Source of the DNA: Legionella bozemanae
Lineage (GTDB): Bacteria; Pseudomonadota; Gammaproteobacteria; Legionellales; Legionellaceae
DNA: 64,000 nucleotides
Reading direction: 5' to 3'
Assembly (NCBI RefSeq): GCF_001648595.1
Contig: NZ_LBAW01000002.1
Coordinates: 214,887-278,886 of the forward strand
Shown: positions 45,628 through 57,100 of the stretch, in pieces
Numbering within the stretch: position 1 is the first letter of the stretch
How the letters are laid out: every line of letters starts with the position of its first letter
The notes under the pieces: model-generated
Database searches by the model: none
What the model saw: the letters and a program-made list of their open reading frames with translations, nothing else
Told to the model about the DNA's origin: nothing
Translations under genes and position numbers: made by a program

Positions 45628-46518
45628 TTAAGGCGTTCTTGCATTAAAAATTTTTATAGCAAGAGTGCTCTGAGGATAGTTAGTTTTCTTTAACATATCT
45701 GGCATGCTTGTAAAGAAATTACAGGTCCAATTGCTATCTTGATAAGAAGCGGTATTACGTCCTGATGTTGTGCCTGCATCTCGCTCAAGAAATCCTTTTT
45801 CAGAATCTGAATCTACAATATTAACCATAGCATGAATTGGATTGGATGCATCCTTCTTAACCAGACAAACGCCTTGATTTAAGCCTATATCTTCAAAATC
45901 ACAATTGACGATCTTATATTTTGTTTTGCTATTCAGTGCTTGTACAAGTACTTGAATGTCAGCAACTTGTGTACTCACCTTTATTTCAAAAACTGCTTTT
46001 TCCTTACTATAAGTAATGCTGACATTATTTCTATTTAAGGTATTATCATATTGGTGTAGGAGCTTTAAAATCGCACTTTTTTCTTGTCGGACATTTATTT
46101 TTTTAGTACTACACGATAATGAAATGAGATACATCACGTTCCGTTTTGTTTGGGGTTCAGATTCTGATTTAAAATCTTTAACGTCCTCCTGCATCGCCAC
46201 GACATGCTCTGTTGAAGCCAAACAAGAAACAGGTAAGGTAGGCGCTTTAGCAGCTCTTGAAATGAGGTAATGCTCTTTATCTATCTTGCGTTTCTTTACC
46301 ATAGAAGTATTTATTTCGACTTTTTTTCCACTGAACATATAAGCTGAATAACCTGATTCACGTGATGTACATGGGGGCGTTTCTGAGTGATGTTTCTTCA
46401 TGAACTCATCGATTTTTCTTTGCTCCTCCTCATCTTCTATGGGAACAATTTTTTTACCAACTTCTTTATAATAGTGCTGTTCACGTTGGTTTAACTCGTG
46501 TTTTCTTTTCAAGGGCAT
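45628..46518 (-). CDS. Hypothetical protein with basic N-terminus
   Basis: About 296 residues; start placed at the second ATG ('MPLKRKHELNQREQHYY'), preceded by TTGGA. The first ~100 residues are charged and probably unstructured, with KKRKIDKEH and PLKRKHEL that look like basic nuclear-localisation-type clusters (inference). The rest is a small alpha/beta region ('NNVSITYSKEKAVFEIKV') and ends with 'TNYPQSTLAIKIFNARTP'. No signal peptide or family recognised. Composition is compatible with an exported effector, but not more. Confidence 0.55.
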   Translation of the reverse strand: MPLKRKHELNQREQHYYKEVGKKIVPIEDEEEQRKIDEFMKKHHSETPPCTSRESGYSAYMFSGKKVEINTSMVKKRKIDKEHYLISRAAKAPTLPVSCLASTEHVVAMQEDVKDFKSESEPQTKRNVMYLISLSCSTKKINVRQEKSAILKLLHQYDNTLNRNNVSITYSKEKAVFEIKVSTQVADIQVLVQALNSKTKYKIVNCDFEDIGLNQGVCLVKKDASNPIHAMVNIVDSDSEKGFLERDAGTTSGRNTASYQDSNWTCNFFTSMPDMLKKTNYPQSTLAIKIFNARTP

Positions 46519-46743
46519 ATAATCCAAATGATGCAATTAGAATAATAATTGAGCGATATTATATTCAAATAAAATTAAGAAATTATTAAAAGAAGAGTTT
46601 TTTTAGAGTTTTTTGTTTGTTTTTTTATCAGTGCAAGATAGGTGAATTCTATTCTTCAAACTGTATTGTTGTTGTATTTCTTCCTAATAGGACTTGATCA
46701 AGATGGCAGTCTTCAAAAAATCGTGCGATGGTCGGTATAAGAT

Positions 46744-49700
46744 CTAACTATTAGTATCATTATTTCCCCCAGGTGAAAAGGATAATCCCGATTCAGACGT
46801 TTTTTGGGGTTGAATTACTGGGGCATTCGTTGCTGGTTGGAACATTCGATAGGGATTGTTGTCACTGGGAGTAGGTTCCTGTATTTTTACCGTTTCTTTT
46901 ATCTTCGAGGTAACCCCTTCAATATGTTCCTTAACCATTAGATAATCTTGCCCATCTTCAGTTTGCATGAGCTTTCGAATTGCGTTGACGAAACTATCAA
47001 TATCATCAGAAGAAATGTTAATCTCATATTTTCCAATACATTCACTCAAGAAAGAAAGTAAAGGCACTATTTCTGCTTTTGCTTTTTCTTGAATGGCTTT
47101 CGATTTAAATGGTTGGGCATCACTCCCCATTGCAACGATTTTGCTTAAAATATTGAGGGTAAATTGCGGGTCAGAAACTGCCATGAGCATCGGTAATACG
47201 AGACTGATATGCTGCTTTTTTAACTCCACCTCAATGAGCTGCTTCAGCTGATCTTGATTATTTTTTGAACCCTCAATAATTGCCTGTAACAATTGTCTTG
47301 TTGTTTCTTCATTGGGTGAGCAATCAAAAATGGTTTTCTCATCACTCCGTACATAAGGGGGATCGAATTTTAATAAAATTTTAAAAATATCTACTCGACC
47401 ACTTTGGGCTACAAGCATTAAGGGTGTCATTCCAGCGCCATTTATTGTATTGAGTAATTCTGGATTTGTATAAAGAATAATTTTTAGCATTTCTTTTGCT
47501 GCATCTTTATCTTTTGCATTTTTACAAAGAAGGTGCAATGCATTATTTCCCATCTGGTCTACCAAAGTAATATCTGCTTTACATTCTAAGAACAGGCTTA
47601 CGAGCGATGGATTATTAAATACGACGGCAAACATTAAGGGAGTCTGTGCTTTTGCATTTCTTAGTTCAGCCATTTTTTTTATTTCAGCTATTACTTCTTC
47701 CTGGTGAGTCTCTACCCGTTGTGTAATTACATGATATAAAGTCTCGTTCTTTGCCACAGTACACGCATCGTGTATTGCTGTATTCAAATCTGGATCTACA
47801 GCATAAATATTAGCTCCTTGTTTAATTAAATAAGAGGCAATCGCCGGGTTATCTTTTAAACTAAGAGCTAAAAACAGAGGTGTTCTACCATCGGGGAGAG
47901 GAGTTTCTAAGACGCTATGGTCTTTTTCGACAAGCCATTTGACCAGTTCGATGTGGCCTTTTTCGCACGCACGATGGATCGCACTGATGCCTTCGGAATC
48001 CTGCATTTTAATATCGACGTGGTATTTATTTGCGACTAATTCTAAAAGAGGTAAATGTCCTTCTCTCACAATATAGGTAAGCCATTTAGGATCAGTCTTT
48101 ATAGCGCGATTAAAGTTAGGACAACAATCCAGCAAATATTCAGCAACATTCGTACGTCCTTCTATAATAGCAAAAGTCAGAGCATTGTTGTTCTTATTTG
48201 TAATCGTTTCTATATATTCAACACCTAACTTTTCTACAAATAATTTAACGATACCTAAGTTACCCATACTGCACGCAATTAAGAATGCCATCTCAGCTTC
48301 AGGTGATTTTAAAATATCAGGGTGTCTTTCGGCAAAGATGCGCGCAATATCAGCATTGCCATTCTTGCACGCAATTCTAAATAATGGGAGAGGCTCATAG
48401 TCAATTTGATGTTCAGGAAGTTTAGGTTCAAGAAGTAGTTTTACTAATTTTTCGTTGCCACTATTGACAGCGGCTAAAATGAAACGTGAGTCATTTTTTA
48501 AAATACTTGGATCATGTTCAAGTAAAACTTCAAACGCACCTAGACGGCCTTTAACACAAGCAAGGTATAAGCTAGCAAGATTAGCTTCAGCCTTGTTAGC
48601 TAATAATAATTGTGGCAATTCAATATCTTCATGCAATGAAATTGCATAAACCAAAGGTGAAACCTCCTCAGTATTTAATAGATTAATGAGCTCAGGATTA
48701 CTGCTTATTATTTGCTGAGCGATGTTCGTGTATCCTTCGATGCATGCATGATGTAATACAGTATTTCCTTTCTTATCGGTTAAAGCTGTTTTTGCACCGT
48801 TTGCTAACAAAATTTGCACGATGTCATCAAATCCATGCCTGCACGCCAGCATGAGAGGGGTTAATCCTTGCTTATTAGGTATATTAAGGTCAACTCCTTT
48901 TTCTATAAGTTTATTTAGAAGCTCAACATTTCTTGATTTAACAGCGGAAAGAAGTAACGTTGTTGTGGAAGTTATATGTAGATTACTTCTTCTAATTTCT
49001 CGGTGTAACGCACCTTGAGTAATAGATACATCTGAGCCAAATTGCAATTTGTCTATTTCTTGCATTACCTCACTCGATGGATTTTTTAATGTATTGAGTT
49101 GCCATTTATTTTCTTTTGATAAGCCATATATCATTATTGTATTGCCTTGCTTTATCAAAATTGGAATATTTCCGTGTTCTGCCGATGCTCTACTCAATTG
49201 TTCTTCTTTCAGAGTTATCCCCTTATTTATTTCTACTACAAACATAAAATAAGGGTTTTGTTTTTGATTTTGAAGATGTTTTGCAAAAGTACCATTTAGG
49301 AGGCGCTCATATGCTTGTATATTGAGTTCACTTAATGCTTCTTCTGCTTTTAAGACATCAAGTTTTTGTATTTGAGCCAGTGCTAAATCTGGTTTTTCAC
49401 ATAAAATGGCATATTCCAGGAGTTTTAATTCACGATTCGGAGATTTGATCTGGCACACATCGTCCAATAAATAATCTAAAACCATTTTATTGTTGTTGTA
49501 AACGGAACCCATTAAACACTGCTCTAAGGTAGCTGCTAACTGTTCTTGACTCAATTTCGGAGATAATTGCTGATATAATAGTTTAAAATCATTTAAAGGT
49601 TGTGAAGTAAACTCAGCTAGAATGGTATCGATATCCCGTTCACCTAAATTCGTTAATTCAAGTTCATATTCTTTAAGTTTACCGATAAAATAATCATATA

Positions 49701-50976
49701 CCTCTCTTTTCTTCCTTCTTATGCTTAGAGAGGTAGAGACAGAGGGAGTGAGATTGTCCAGTATTAATTTAACGACATCGTCATTATCCATTAGACCCGC
49801 CACAATTTTTTTTATGGCGACTAGATTATCTGATTTTGCTGCGATTTCAGCCCATGTTTTACCATCAGCATCAATTCGACGCACATCACTAAAACCAGTT
49901 TTATGAATATCAGAATTTACTTGTATCGAAGTCATCGTCTCTTTTACTTTAAGGGCTTGATCTTGATTATTTACAGAGGCAGTAAAAACTATGCCAATGT
50001 ATTCACCTTTATTATCCTTTTTAGCAAGGGGCATATATGCGCCTGTTATAAATGCTGTTATTTCTTTGACAGGCGAGGGATCATTATTAAAAAATTTGAA
50101 TTTACGATTTGGATCAAATGCGATCCATTGGTTATTCACATAAGTAAGCTCAATTGCATGATTGCAAGCAGTTAGGCTAAATGTAATAGGTTGATATTGA
50201 GGTGCAATTTCTGTAAAAGATTGGATCAGTTTTTCAAGTGATTCATTATTATAAATACCACATACATCTCCTGCGGGGAAAATGTTTTTTCTCTGAAAAT
50301 ATTCAGGACTAACTTGATGGCCATTTTTTTTCTCGATTAAATCGATAACTTTTTTAAACGATGCATTTAATGTTTTGAATGGCTGTTCTTGTTCACTGGA
50401 TTTGAATACAGTATTTAGCTCTTCTGCAAGAAGTGTTCCTCTTACCTCATCACCTTTTGGATTTATGAAAACATAGTCAAGTCCTTCTGGAGTAAATTTA
50501 GCATAGAATTTGCCTTTTTCTGGTACTTGATTTGATAGCTCTTCAATGTCGTATTCATTTTTCCATTTGTCCAAACCCAATATTGAAAGTGTTTCTTCTA
50601 CTTCCTGAGTTCTAATCGCGAGTTCATTAGGAAATAACTGTGAGTAATGCCTTGGTTGTTGCAGGATCTCGACCATTTCACAGAAGCTAGCGGCTTCAAG
50701 CAACAGTTTTTCTGTTTCGGTGAGTTCTTCTTGTGGATTTTTTGCAATTCTTGCCCATAACGCATTAATCTCTTCTCTTTTGATGAGGTGACGGTTTTCA
50801 TTGATAAAATCTAACATTGTAAAGAATGAATCAGCTTTATTATTGAGACAATAGACCATAAACAAGGAAGATAATCCACGACATACTCCACCTCGACTAC
50901 TTCTGTATCCCAGCCTTCTCATACTATTAATAAACCATTTTTGCCCATCAGGAAGACTTTCCATTTTGGCTTGCAT
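46744..50976 (-). CDS. Papain-like (C58-like) protein with ankyrin repeats
   Basis: A 1410-residue protein. The N-terminal ~300 residues repeat the pattern of the shorter C58-like protein: 'GGVCRGLSSLFMVYCLNNK' with Cys32, 'ACNHAIELTYVNNQWIAFDP' with His near 273 and Asp near 287, the C-H-D order of YopT-type papain-like proteases. From about residue 670 there are many ankyrin repeats, for example 'NIPNKQGLTPLMLACRHG', 'LTDKKGNTVLHHACIEGY', 'KMQDSEGISAIHRACEKG', 'NGAGMTPLMLVAQSGR'. Ankyrin proteins are a hallmark of Legionella effectors and would supply host-target binding. The start ATG has AGG at 6-base spacing. The tail ends Pro/Ser-rich. The protease activity is a motif-based inference. 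Confidence 0.8.
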   Translation of the reverse strand: MQAKMESLPDGQKWFINSMRRLGYRSSRGGVCRGLSSLFMVYCLNNKADSFFTMLDFINENRHLIKREEINALWARIAKNPQEELTETEKLLLEAASFCEMVEILQQPRHYSQLFPNELAIRTQEVEETLSILGLDKWKNEYDIEELSNQVPEKGKFYAKFTPEGLDYVFINPKGDEVRGTLLAEELNTVFKSSEQEQPFKTLNASFKKVIDLIEKKNGHQVSPEYFQRKNIFPAGDVCGIYNNESLEKLIQSFTEIAPQYQPITFSLTACNHAIELTYVNNQWIAFDPNRKFKFFNNDPSPVKEITAFITGAYMPLAKKDNKGEYIGIVFTASVNNQDQALKVKETMTSIQVNSDIHKTGFSDVRRIDADGKTWAEIAAKSDNLVAIKKIVAGLMDNDDVVKLILDNLTPSVSTSLSIRRKKREVYDYFIGKLKEYELELTNLGERDIDTILAEFTSQPLNDFKLLYQQLSPKLSQEQLAATLEQCLMGSVYNNNKMVLDYLLDDVCQIKSPNRELKLLEYAILCEKPDLALAQIQKLDVLKAEEALSELNIQAYERLLNGTFAKHLQNQKQNPYFMFVVEINKGITLKEEQLSRASAEHGNIPILIKQGNTIMIYGLSKENKWQLNTLKNPSSEVMQEIDKLQFGSDVSITQGALHREIRRSNLHITSTTTLLLSAVKSRNVELLNKLIEKGVDLNIPNKQGLTPLMLACRHGFDDIVQILLANGAKTALTDKKGNTVLHHACIEGYTNIAQQIISSNPELINLLNTEEVSPLVYAISLHEDIELPQLLLANKAEANLASLYLACVKGRLGAFEVLLEHDPSILKNDSRFILAAVNSGNEKLVKLLLEPKLPEHQIDYEPLPLFRIACKNGNADIARIFAERHPDILKSPEAEMAFLIACSMGNLGIVKLFVEKLGVEYIETITNKNNNALTFAIIEGRTNVAEYLLDCCPNFNRAIKTDPKWLTYIVREGHLPLLELVANKYHVDIKMQDSEGISAIHRACEKGHIELVKWLVEKDHSVLETPLPDGRTPLFLALSLKDNPAIASYLIKQGANIYAVDPDLNTAIHDACTVAKNETLYHVITQRVETHQEEVIAEIKKMAELRNAKAQTPLMFAVVFNNPSLVSLFLECKADITLVDQMGNNALHLLCKNAKDKDAAKEMLKIILYTNPELLNTINGAGMTPLMLVAQSGRVDIFKILLKFDPPYVRSDEKTIFDCSPNEETTRQLLQAIIEGSKNNQDQLKQLIEVELKKQHISLVLPMLMAVSDPQFTLNILSKIVAMGSDAQPFKSKAIQEKAKAEIVPLLSFLSECIGKYEINISSDDIDSFVNAIRKLMQTEDGQDYLMVKEHIEGVTSKIKETVKIQEPTPSDNNPYRMFQPATNAPVIQPQKTSESGLSFSPGGNNDTNS

Positions 50977-51197
50977 AAGACACCTGGATTCATTTATTGC
51001 TTATAAGTCTAATTATAGACCATTTGGTGTGGGTGAAATGAGCAAAATTGAAGCGATTTTCAATCTGTAGCGGCATCAAAATCAGAAGAAATGAGATTGG
51101 AGATTTGTTGGGAAATGTAACAATGAAAAATTCAATATAATGAATGCATTATGATTTGAAGGGCATCCTAAGAACAGGGCAAAAATCAATGTTTGAA

Positions 51198-54100
51198 CTA
51201 AGTTTTTGAGGTTGGTGAAAACGTCTTGTTCAGGTCTTTTTCTAAAGTTGTGTCATCAGGTTTCTTGAATAAAGAATAATAGCTCCGTGCTACTTTTGAA
51301 GAGCGCCAAGAAATCTCTTTTTCTTTTCCTATATTTAAAAAATCTTTTTTAGCCTGTAGATAACTATAAACACCATTCTCTCGGGCTTGTTCTATAACCT
51401 TCAATTGCGCTGCTACAGTTGCGGGAATTTTCTTCTCTTTACCTTCTACGACTATGGTATGCTTTTTCCATTGAAGCCCGACGTCCCAATTGCTAGCACG
51501 TAAATATTTCTCTGCTTTATCCAAGAAGAGTTTGGCTTGAAATTCATCGGATGATTCAAGTTGGGCTATATTTTTTGTTATTTCTTCGGATAGTTCAAAG
51601 ATTTTTTCAGTATAATCTACCTTAGGTTGTTTTTTTAAATTGTCTACCCTATTTTGGTATGGAATAAGTGGGAGTAACTTTTCACATAGTTCTCTCCTAG
51701 CAATCAATTTGCTATGGACTGGAACGCATGCATTTTTTTTGCTTGGATCCATCATCTGGGTTACATTATTCCGAGCAGCATCCAAAACACCTTGCAAAGA
51801 AGAAAAATTCCCCTTGACCATTTTTTTCAAACATTGTTCAATATAATGTGTATATTGCTCGGTGATAAATTCTTTATTAAAGATATCAATTTCTTCAATA
51901 GCTGGATGAATTTCTTTTAGATAAGCATCAGACTGTTCTATTGATTCGATATAAAACTGTGTGCGTAAGTCATCATGACCGGCTGTAAACTTTACTTTAT
52001 CAACGTCTACTTTTAAATGGTCGAGATTTTCTGATTCCAAACCTTGAGTAATCATTGCGCGTAACAGCTTCGCTTCGGAACTTAGGAACGTTGGTGAAAT
52101 ATATTGTGAAAATTGTTCATCCATTTCAATAATTTTATCAGCTTGGAGCTGTAGCTCAGTTAACTTGTCATCATGTTGAGAAGAATGAGATGAGATTAGC
52201 TTGGCAAGTTCTTGATTTATTTCTTTTAAGGCTTGATGCACATTCCTATAATAAGTTTTCACGAAATCATCTTGCGACGCTTTGGGTAATTGTTCAAACC
52301 GTTCAATAGCTGCCGCAAAAAATTGTTCTTTATAACGTTGTTGGATTTCTTTTTCTGTACTTAATTCAGGTAATTTCGCAAGTATTGCTGACATTTCTAC
52401 ATGTAATACAATAGGAGAATGTTGAAACTCAGATAGTCTAAAATCAGGAATGCTGGTTAAATAAGACGCTAACGTTTTATTGATGCAGCCTGGACCATAA
52501 TTTTTAGGAGCATTTTCTCCGTCGCCTTTTAAATAAGCAATAACCCCATTATATGCCCCCATCTCATAATTAAGCTCTACTATATGTCGCAATGGGTTTT
52601 TTCTACCATTATCAATCTTAATTGTTCGATAGTTACTGCGTTGATAAATTTGATTAATAATATCTTGATGACTATCAAAAACCACTATATCTTCTTCATT
52701 CAAGACAGCTTTTTTATATATTCCTTTTTCGTATATTCTTTTTTGGTACGCAAGTCGATGTTGATAAAATGCTTCGATCTGCGGAATATGTTGGAGAAAA
52801 AGCTCTTTATTATCCTGAATCTTTTGCCTTGCTTCTTCCCATTGATGAAGGTCGCCATATTTCTTCTGTAATAGTTTCGGTTTATCCGCATTAAAAATAA
52901 GTTCTTTTAATAGGGTTTGCAATGAAGGTCTGGCAGTTGAAGGTTTGGCACTTGGCAGTTGAGGATATTCTGTCTCCATAATGACTTCTGCTAACTGAAA
53001 TAAGTCGTTCCAAACTCCCGGCATTTCACCAAATAATTCAGGATTTTTGAAATCCTTTAAAATACCGCCTTCAACTGCTTGATAATAATCAACATCATTG
53101 CTCGGTTTTCTAAGTGCATGATGATGTTTTATGGCATCCAAATGGATGAATTTATCTGAAGTTAATTTAGCTGCTTTTTCAGGAATAGATTCAATTTCTG
53201 CTTGTAGCTTTTTAATTTTTTCTTCTAATTTTTCTTTTTTTGTTTGTAATTTCTTAGTCTCTTTTTCTAATTCGTCCCTATCTTTTTCTGCGGGGAACCG
53301 TGTTGCTAATTCGTCCAGATCTTCTTCTGTAGGTATCTGGCTTTTTAAGAGGTTAATTTGTTCTTCTAATTGAGCACTTTTTCTTTGAAAATGCCTGGAT
53401 GTGGTTGCTTTTTCATGATGTAAAGGAAGAGTATCTAAGAAAAATACCATATGCGAAATATCCATCTTCGCGTTTTTTTCTATTATTGTTTTTAATTGTG
53501 CGAACGGCGATTGTTCCTCATTATCGGGAGGCGTATGGCTGCAAGCAAGAGTTACTTCCATACTATATTTCTTGGCATAGTTTAGTACATTGATCAGTTC
53601 CTGCGTCCTTGTCATTTCACCATGATTCAACTCGATGAGTACATCATCTATATTGAACACAATAAGCTTTGGACGTTTAGGATACCCCATCTCTTTGGGT
53701 TTTTTCTGTTCAATACGCGATTCAAAAAAAGGAATTTCATCTTGAGCTTCTCGAGCAGCAGCAGATCTAATGGCTTTAATTCTTAAAACATTTTCCCTAG
53801 ATTCTTGATATTGCTTTGTAAGAGAATTTTCTTGCTCTGAGTCTGAGTCTGAGTCAACGGTTTCTGTTTGGATTTCCGCTTCAATTGCGCTTATCACATG
53901 CTCAATGAACTCATTCTTATCTTGTTTTTGATATTCTGATTTTAATTCAGCAAAGCGATTTTTTAATACCTCAAACTCAGGGCCTCTCAATTGAGAACCA
54001 TTTTTAAGACGCATAAAGTCTTTGACTAGATTTTCAAACCGCACTCTAAAATCTGTTGAGGTGATAAGAAATGGAAGACGCTCTTCAATTAAGTCAATAA

Positions 54101-57100
54101 CCTGCTGCCGTGCTTCTGCATAGTCTTCTTGCCTTGGGGTTTCACGTACTTCTCCTTTCTTCGGTTTTTTAGTCGCAGCTAACTTTGAAACGTCTTCTAA
54201 TAATAGGTCGATTTTTTTAGAATAAATACTGTCATCACTATAATACTCTTTTGGAAAATCTTTGAGCAGAGTATTTAATACAACTAAAATTATGCCAGTA
54301 ACAAATTCCTCGAGACTTTCTTTTTTCGATTCGACTTGTAAAACCTCCCATTTAAGTAAAATGGATAAATGGGCAACATGTTCTCTTTTTTCTTTGAATA
54401 ACTTATCCAAAGTTGAAAATATGTCAGGGGTTTCCATTTCATCTGGCTTTGTAAAATCAAATATGATCTTAAATGCAGTGAACTGTTTTTTTAACGTCAT
54501 CCATTGTCTCGGGCTCAGTTCATTAGTGGCAATTAACTCACTTAATTCTTCATGGATCAAATGCATTTTTCCAGTTATATGAACCGGGTCCACTGTAAGA
54601 TGGTCATAATCCAAAAGAAAGAATTGCTCTATAACGTTGATACGTTGTTCCACCTCCTTATCAAGCACCTTATAGTCATTATCAATTTCTGCTTTTTTTA
54701 ATAGTTCAATACATTGTTTCCATTGATAATATTTTTCTTTTAAATTATTGAATTCTGCTTTTGTAAATTTCTCTGGATCATGATTAATTATTGCATCTAA
54801 TATTTTATCGCCTGTTTCTAAAATATTATTTAATACATCAAGTTTTAATTGTATTTTGTTTGGATTACTTAAATTTCTCGAATTTTTTAAATAGGCATTC
54901 TGCACGCGCACCTTAAAAGAAGACTTATAGTTATCAAATTGATCCTGCTCCATTTGAACGTGCTCAGGAAGAATTCCTTCCAACTTATCAAGAATATCTT
55001 GGTAGTTTCCAGTATGTGTTTGTAGATCAAAAAACACTGCCAGTTCATCGAGGTTTCTCTGTTCTGCAAAACCATGTAGTAAGAAGTCGGTAGAATTCTT
55101 AATTGACCCGAATAATGTTAATGTAGGCTCAGAGATAAGAGGATTTTTACAAACATCTTTCACCCACTTAGGTAATTGATGAGGAGGAGTCGAATTTAAT
55201 TCCTGATATTTTTCTATTAACTCAAGAAGTGCGGCTTGTTCCGTTTCAGCCGATATCTGCTTGGGTATCTCAATCTGTTGAAGGAGACGATCAATTTCCT
55301 GCTTTAATAAAGTTCCATAAACAATGTAGCACTCAATATCTTCTTCAAGAAAGGCTTCAGGGCCAATATGTTCCTGAATTAAGTATCCGGCCTCCTCAAT
55401 GTAATCTTTCTGTAGATCTGTTTCTATAAAATGCCCAGGTTTTCCCTTAGGAGTTTTTTCTGCTCTCATCTGAGCGAGTCGTTCTTCAGAATTAAGTTGA
55501 GAATACTTCGGATTCAAAGATGCCAAAAGGTAGGCAATTTGAGCACTACGTCCTTTTCCTTTTCGACAATGTGCATGGATATTTTGTTCTGGAGGAGTTT
55601 TCTGGCCCACTTTTTGGACATGGGCTAATTCTTGTAGAGTTAATTCCAGAGGTTGCTTATCCCGAAGAGGAAAATGGTGTACTTGGATAGGAGCACTTCC
55701 ATTGATACTGATCTCATAAGTTATAAATCGTCCTACTTTTCTAACTGGACGTGAAGTAATATGAATATTTTCAAGTTCAGGAATATCAGGAAGTGTTACT
55801 CGCCCATTGGCATCGGGTATGAAGTAATTAATAAAATCATTTAAAGCTTCATCTTTTCTTATTTCCCTTTGCCCAGAATCTGCTTGAGGATAATAAGGAA
55901 ACACCCTACCCATAGCAAATACATGAGTTACATTATTGGTGAGTAAATTGTTTAAATATCTTGCGATATCCTGTTCCGCTTCATAAAGTTCAGGATTTGT
56001 CTCAGGGGTAAGTGATTTGGCGGAACTAGGTCCTGGTGAAATGGAAACATTAGTATCTTTAAATTTAAAATAACCCATGCCTATCATTTGCCGGGTCGGA
56101 CCTGTTAATTCCATACTTAAGGGATTTACAAGTCGGAACAAAGTAGGCGGCAAAAACTCTGCGAAACACTGTTTCGCCAATCCCATACTCGGCTGATTCG
56201 AGCTTATATACTCATCATCACGATCCATCGCTGCAGAAGTGAGATCATTGATTACAGAACGAATAGCAGATTCAAAAATGATCATTTCTCTTACAGAAAG
56301 ATGCTTGAATCCATAAGATTTCAGTCGTGTTTTAATTTCATTTTCATTGAATTTTATCTCATATTTTGCAGCAATATCTTTATTTATAGAACCGTCTGAA
56401 TTAAATACTCCGTAAGCATCTAGTTCACGTAACGATGCAGATTTATATGTTCCAAATGTATTTTTTATTTGTGCAACATTTCCTTCAAGAACAGCTTGAT
56501 CCATCTTATTAGGGTCTGACACTATCTGACCTAATCGAATTAAAAACTCACGTTTTTCAACTTCTGAAAATTCAACCTCCTCTTCAGGTTGTACTATTGT
56601 TTGAAATGTTGCTAATCTTGAGGATATCTCTCTACTTGCATAACGCAGAGAGTCTCCTTTATTGCCCCGGCTATCCAATATAGTAATAAGATCTTGATTA
56701 TAGACGCTATTTGGAGCGCCAAGTGCCTTCATTTTTTTATGGCTATAAGCACAAGTAAAGTCTCCACAAGCATACATATCTCTTTGTGGATGAGTAGGGC
56801 CTGTGGTTTCAATTGTTATTTGACTCTTATCAATCCCACATTCTTTTAACAAATCCAAAGCGATGTCCTTGATTGCATCTGCACCACTTGGGCCAAAAGG
56901 GTCAAATAATTCAAGGTGATATTTCCCTTTCCCACCTACAGGTTTTGTTAAATAAAAACCTCGCCAATGACCAGGGCCTATTGGAATAAAAATATGGTCA
57001 AAATGTTTATTTTTAAGGGCTAAGTTCAAGCCCTCTTGTGCTGCTTCAATAGATCCGGAGTCAAAGCGATTTACTGGCCCCAACACCTCGATATTGTTAT

